Assembly: GCF_016019955.1 (NCBI RefSeq)
Contig: NZ_JAECRZ010000017.1
Coordinates: 1 to 59,515 of the forward strand
DNA: 59,515 nt
Source: Thiosulfatihalobacter marinus
GTDB taxonomy: Bacteria > Pseudomonadota > Alphaproteobacteria > Rhodobacterales > Rhodobacteraceae
Direction of reading: 5' to 3'
Below are positions 58,557 through 59,515 of the stretch, in pieces. The first letter of the stretch is position 1; each line of letters begins with the position of its first letter. The notes below the pieces were generated by a model. That model was not told the origin of the DNA. It saw nothing but the letters and a program-made list of their open reading frames with translations, and made no database searches. Position numbers and translations under genes: made by a program.

Positions 58557-59312
58557 ATGAACGTCAAACCCGACTTCTCGAAGGGCCATAACCTGGCCGA
58601 AACCGCGCCGGCCTACCTGTCCATTTGGAACATGGAAAGCTACTATGGCGAAAGCTACATCGTGCAGAACATCTCGTTCAACGTGCACGAGGGCGAAATC
58701 CTGGCGCTGCTGGGGCGCAATGGCGCGGGCAAGACATCCACCCTGCGCTCGATCGCGCGGATGGACAGCCCGCAGGTGACACATGGTGAGATCTGGCTGG
58801 ATCACCAGCCGCTGCACCTGATGCGCAGCCACGAGGCCTCCGCCGCCGGGATCGGGCTTGTGCCCGAAGACCGCTCGATCATCCCCGGCCTGACGGTCGA
58901 GGAAAACATCCAGCTGGCCCAGATCGCCCCGCCCATCGGCTGGTCGGTCGAACGCATCTACGAACTGTTCCCGCGCCTGGGCGAACGCCGCAAGCAAGAG
59001 GGCGTTACCCTGTCGGGCGGCGAACAGCAGATGCTGGCCATTGGCCGGGCGCTGGCGCGCGACATCAAGGTGCTGCTGCTGGACGAACCCTACGAAGGCC
59101 TCGCGCCGGTGATCGTGGACGAGATCGAAAAGACGCTGCGCATCATCAAGGAACAGGGCATCACCACCGTGATCGTCGAACAGAACGCGGTGCGCGCGCT
59201 GGAACTGGCGGATCGCTCCGTGATCCTGGATACCGGCGGCATCGTGTTTGACGGCAGCGCCGAAGAGGTGTTGCAGAACGAAGAGCTGCGCTCGGAATAC
59301 CTGGCCATCTGA
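58557..59312 (+). CDS. Liv-type ABC ATPase, LivF-like
   Basis: The 251-residue ATPase has Walker A GRNGAGKTS, signature TLSGGEQQMLAIGRALA, Walker B VLLLDEPYEGLAP and a late IVEQNA (Gln in the H-loop position as usual for LivF). About 20 residues precede the first strand. Last gene of the transporter operon; acs follows after 112 nt. Confidence 0.9.
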   Translation: MNVKPDFSKGHNLAETAPAYLSIWNMESYYGESYIVQNISFNVHEGEILALLGRNGAGKTSTLRSIARMDSPQVTHGEIWLDHQPLHLMRSHEASAAGIGLVPEDRSIIPGLTVEENIQLAQIAPPIGWSVERIYELFPRLGERRKQEGVTLSGGEQQMLAIGRALARDIKVLLLDEPYEGLAPVIVDEIEKTLRIIKEQGITTVIVEQNAVRALELADRSVILDTGGIVFDGSAEEVLQNEELRSEYLAI

Positions 59313-59364
59313 CCGGATCAACTGAACGGATCTCGTGACAGGGCCCTTGCAGGCGCACCGCGTG

Positions 59365-59392
59365 TTGACAGCGCGGCGCGTCCGCCTACCCT
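59365..59392 (+). promoter_or_regulatory. Promoter candidate for acs
   Basis: TTGACA (59365-59370) and TACCCT (59387-59392) are spaced 16 nt, 33 nt before the acs ATG. The -10 is weak, as expected for an activated gene. Confidence 0.45.
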
Positions 59393-59424
59393 CGCCGAGA
59401 CGATTTCAACTTCGAGGTATTGCA

Positions 59425-59515
59425 ATGTCCGACAAAACCTACCCCCCCTCCCCCGAGCTTGTCGCGCAGGCGCATGTGGATGGCGCGACGTATGATGCGA
59501 TGTATGCGGCCTCGG
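59425..59515 (+). CDS. acs: Acetyl-CoA synthetase, 5' part
   Basis: Thirty codons are visible (MSDKTYPPSPELVAQAHVDG, then ATYDAMYAAS), which match the N-terminal segment of AMP-forming acetate-CoA ligase. The catalytic parts lie outside the window. Acs activates acetate to acetyl-CoA. Its position after the Liv-type operon supports a role of that operon in short-chain acid uptake. Confidence 0.8.
   Translation, partial: MSDKTYPPSPELVAQAHVDGATYDAMYAAS

Overview
The window looks like a chromosomal segment of a Rhodobacteraceae (Roseobacter-group) alphaproteobacterium. The DNA is GC-rich, genes are dense and often overlap by ATGA. Characteristic families occur: GapR, the membrane urate hydroxylase PuuD, a stand-alone AsnC ligand domain, an ScfR/RamB-like regulator and DUF442/YeeE sulfur genes. 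No prophage, plasmid backbone, CRISPR array, transposase or rRNA gene is visible. The assignment rests on recognised families and gene order, not on a database search.

Layout. 1-2.7 kb: the 5' tip of a gene leaving the window, two exported proteins of unknown function, a PA14-like exported protein and a phosphoglycolate phosphatase. 2.7-10.3 kb: a Tat-exported metallo-beta-lactamase-fold protein and a urate-degradation cluster (puuD, a LysR regulator, uraH, a puuE-uraD fusion, allA and an NCS2 permease). It carries a 268-bp MITE-like element and two matching palindromes. 10.6-16.3 kb: a pyruvate dehydrogenase operon (homodimeric E1, E2, and an E3 with its own lipoyl domain). 16.4-23.9 kb: an SLC13 permease, EamA exporter, YmdB-type phosphoesterase, 5-formyl-THF cyclo-ligase, MgtE, guanine deaminase and a stand-alone AsnC ligand domain. 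24.0-29.3 kb: hisB-hisH and hisA-(small membrane protein)-hisF-hisE, separated by an AraC regulator, a peroxiredoxin-like protein and a DUF2147 protein. 29.3-31.4 kb: CoA-binding protein, a likely small RNA, a zinc-ribbon protein, an rlmB-type methyltransferase and tRNA-Tyr. 31.5-36.2 kb: a translationally coupled operon (flavin monooxygenase, BASS transporter, epimerase, SDR) facing a TetR gene across a palindrome. 36.2-45.5 kb: a glycosyltransferase-like protein, lysC, ptsP, an alpha/beta hydrolase, gapR, a divergent fadJ-like gene and a DksA-type zinc-finger protein. 45.6-47.9 kb: a sulfide/persulfide cluster. 47.9-49.1 kb: a FliM/SpoA-domain protein. 49.2-59.5 kb: a sensor kinase with a solute-symporter domain, a small membrane partner, a lone receiver, an ScfR/RamB-type regulator, a five-gene Liv-type ABC transporter and the start of acs.

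How the genes work together. The clearest functional groups are urate to ureidoglycolate (with guanine deaminase feeding purines in from 12 kb away), pyruvate to acetyl-CoA, histidine biosynthesis, and sulfur detoxification. The most interesting group is a probable acetate or short-chain-acid module at the right end that puts sensing, regulation, import and CoA activation side by side. Intergenic DNA repeatedly carries a composite hairpin-plus-box module whose stems differ in sequence but keep their pairing.
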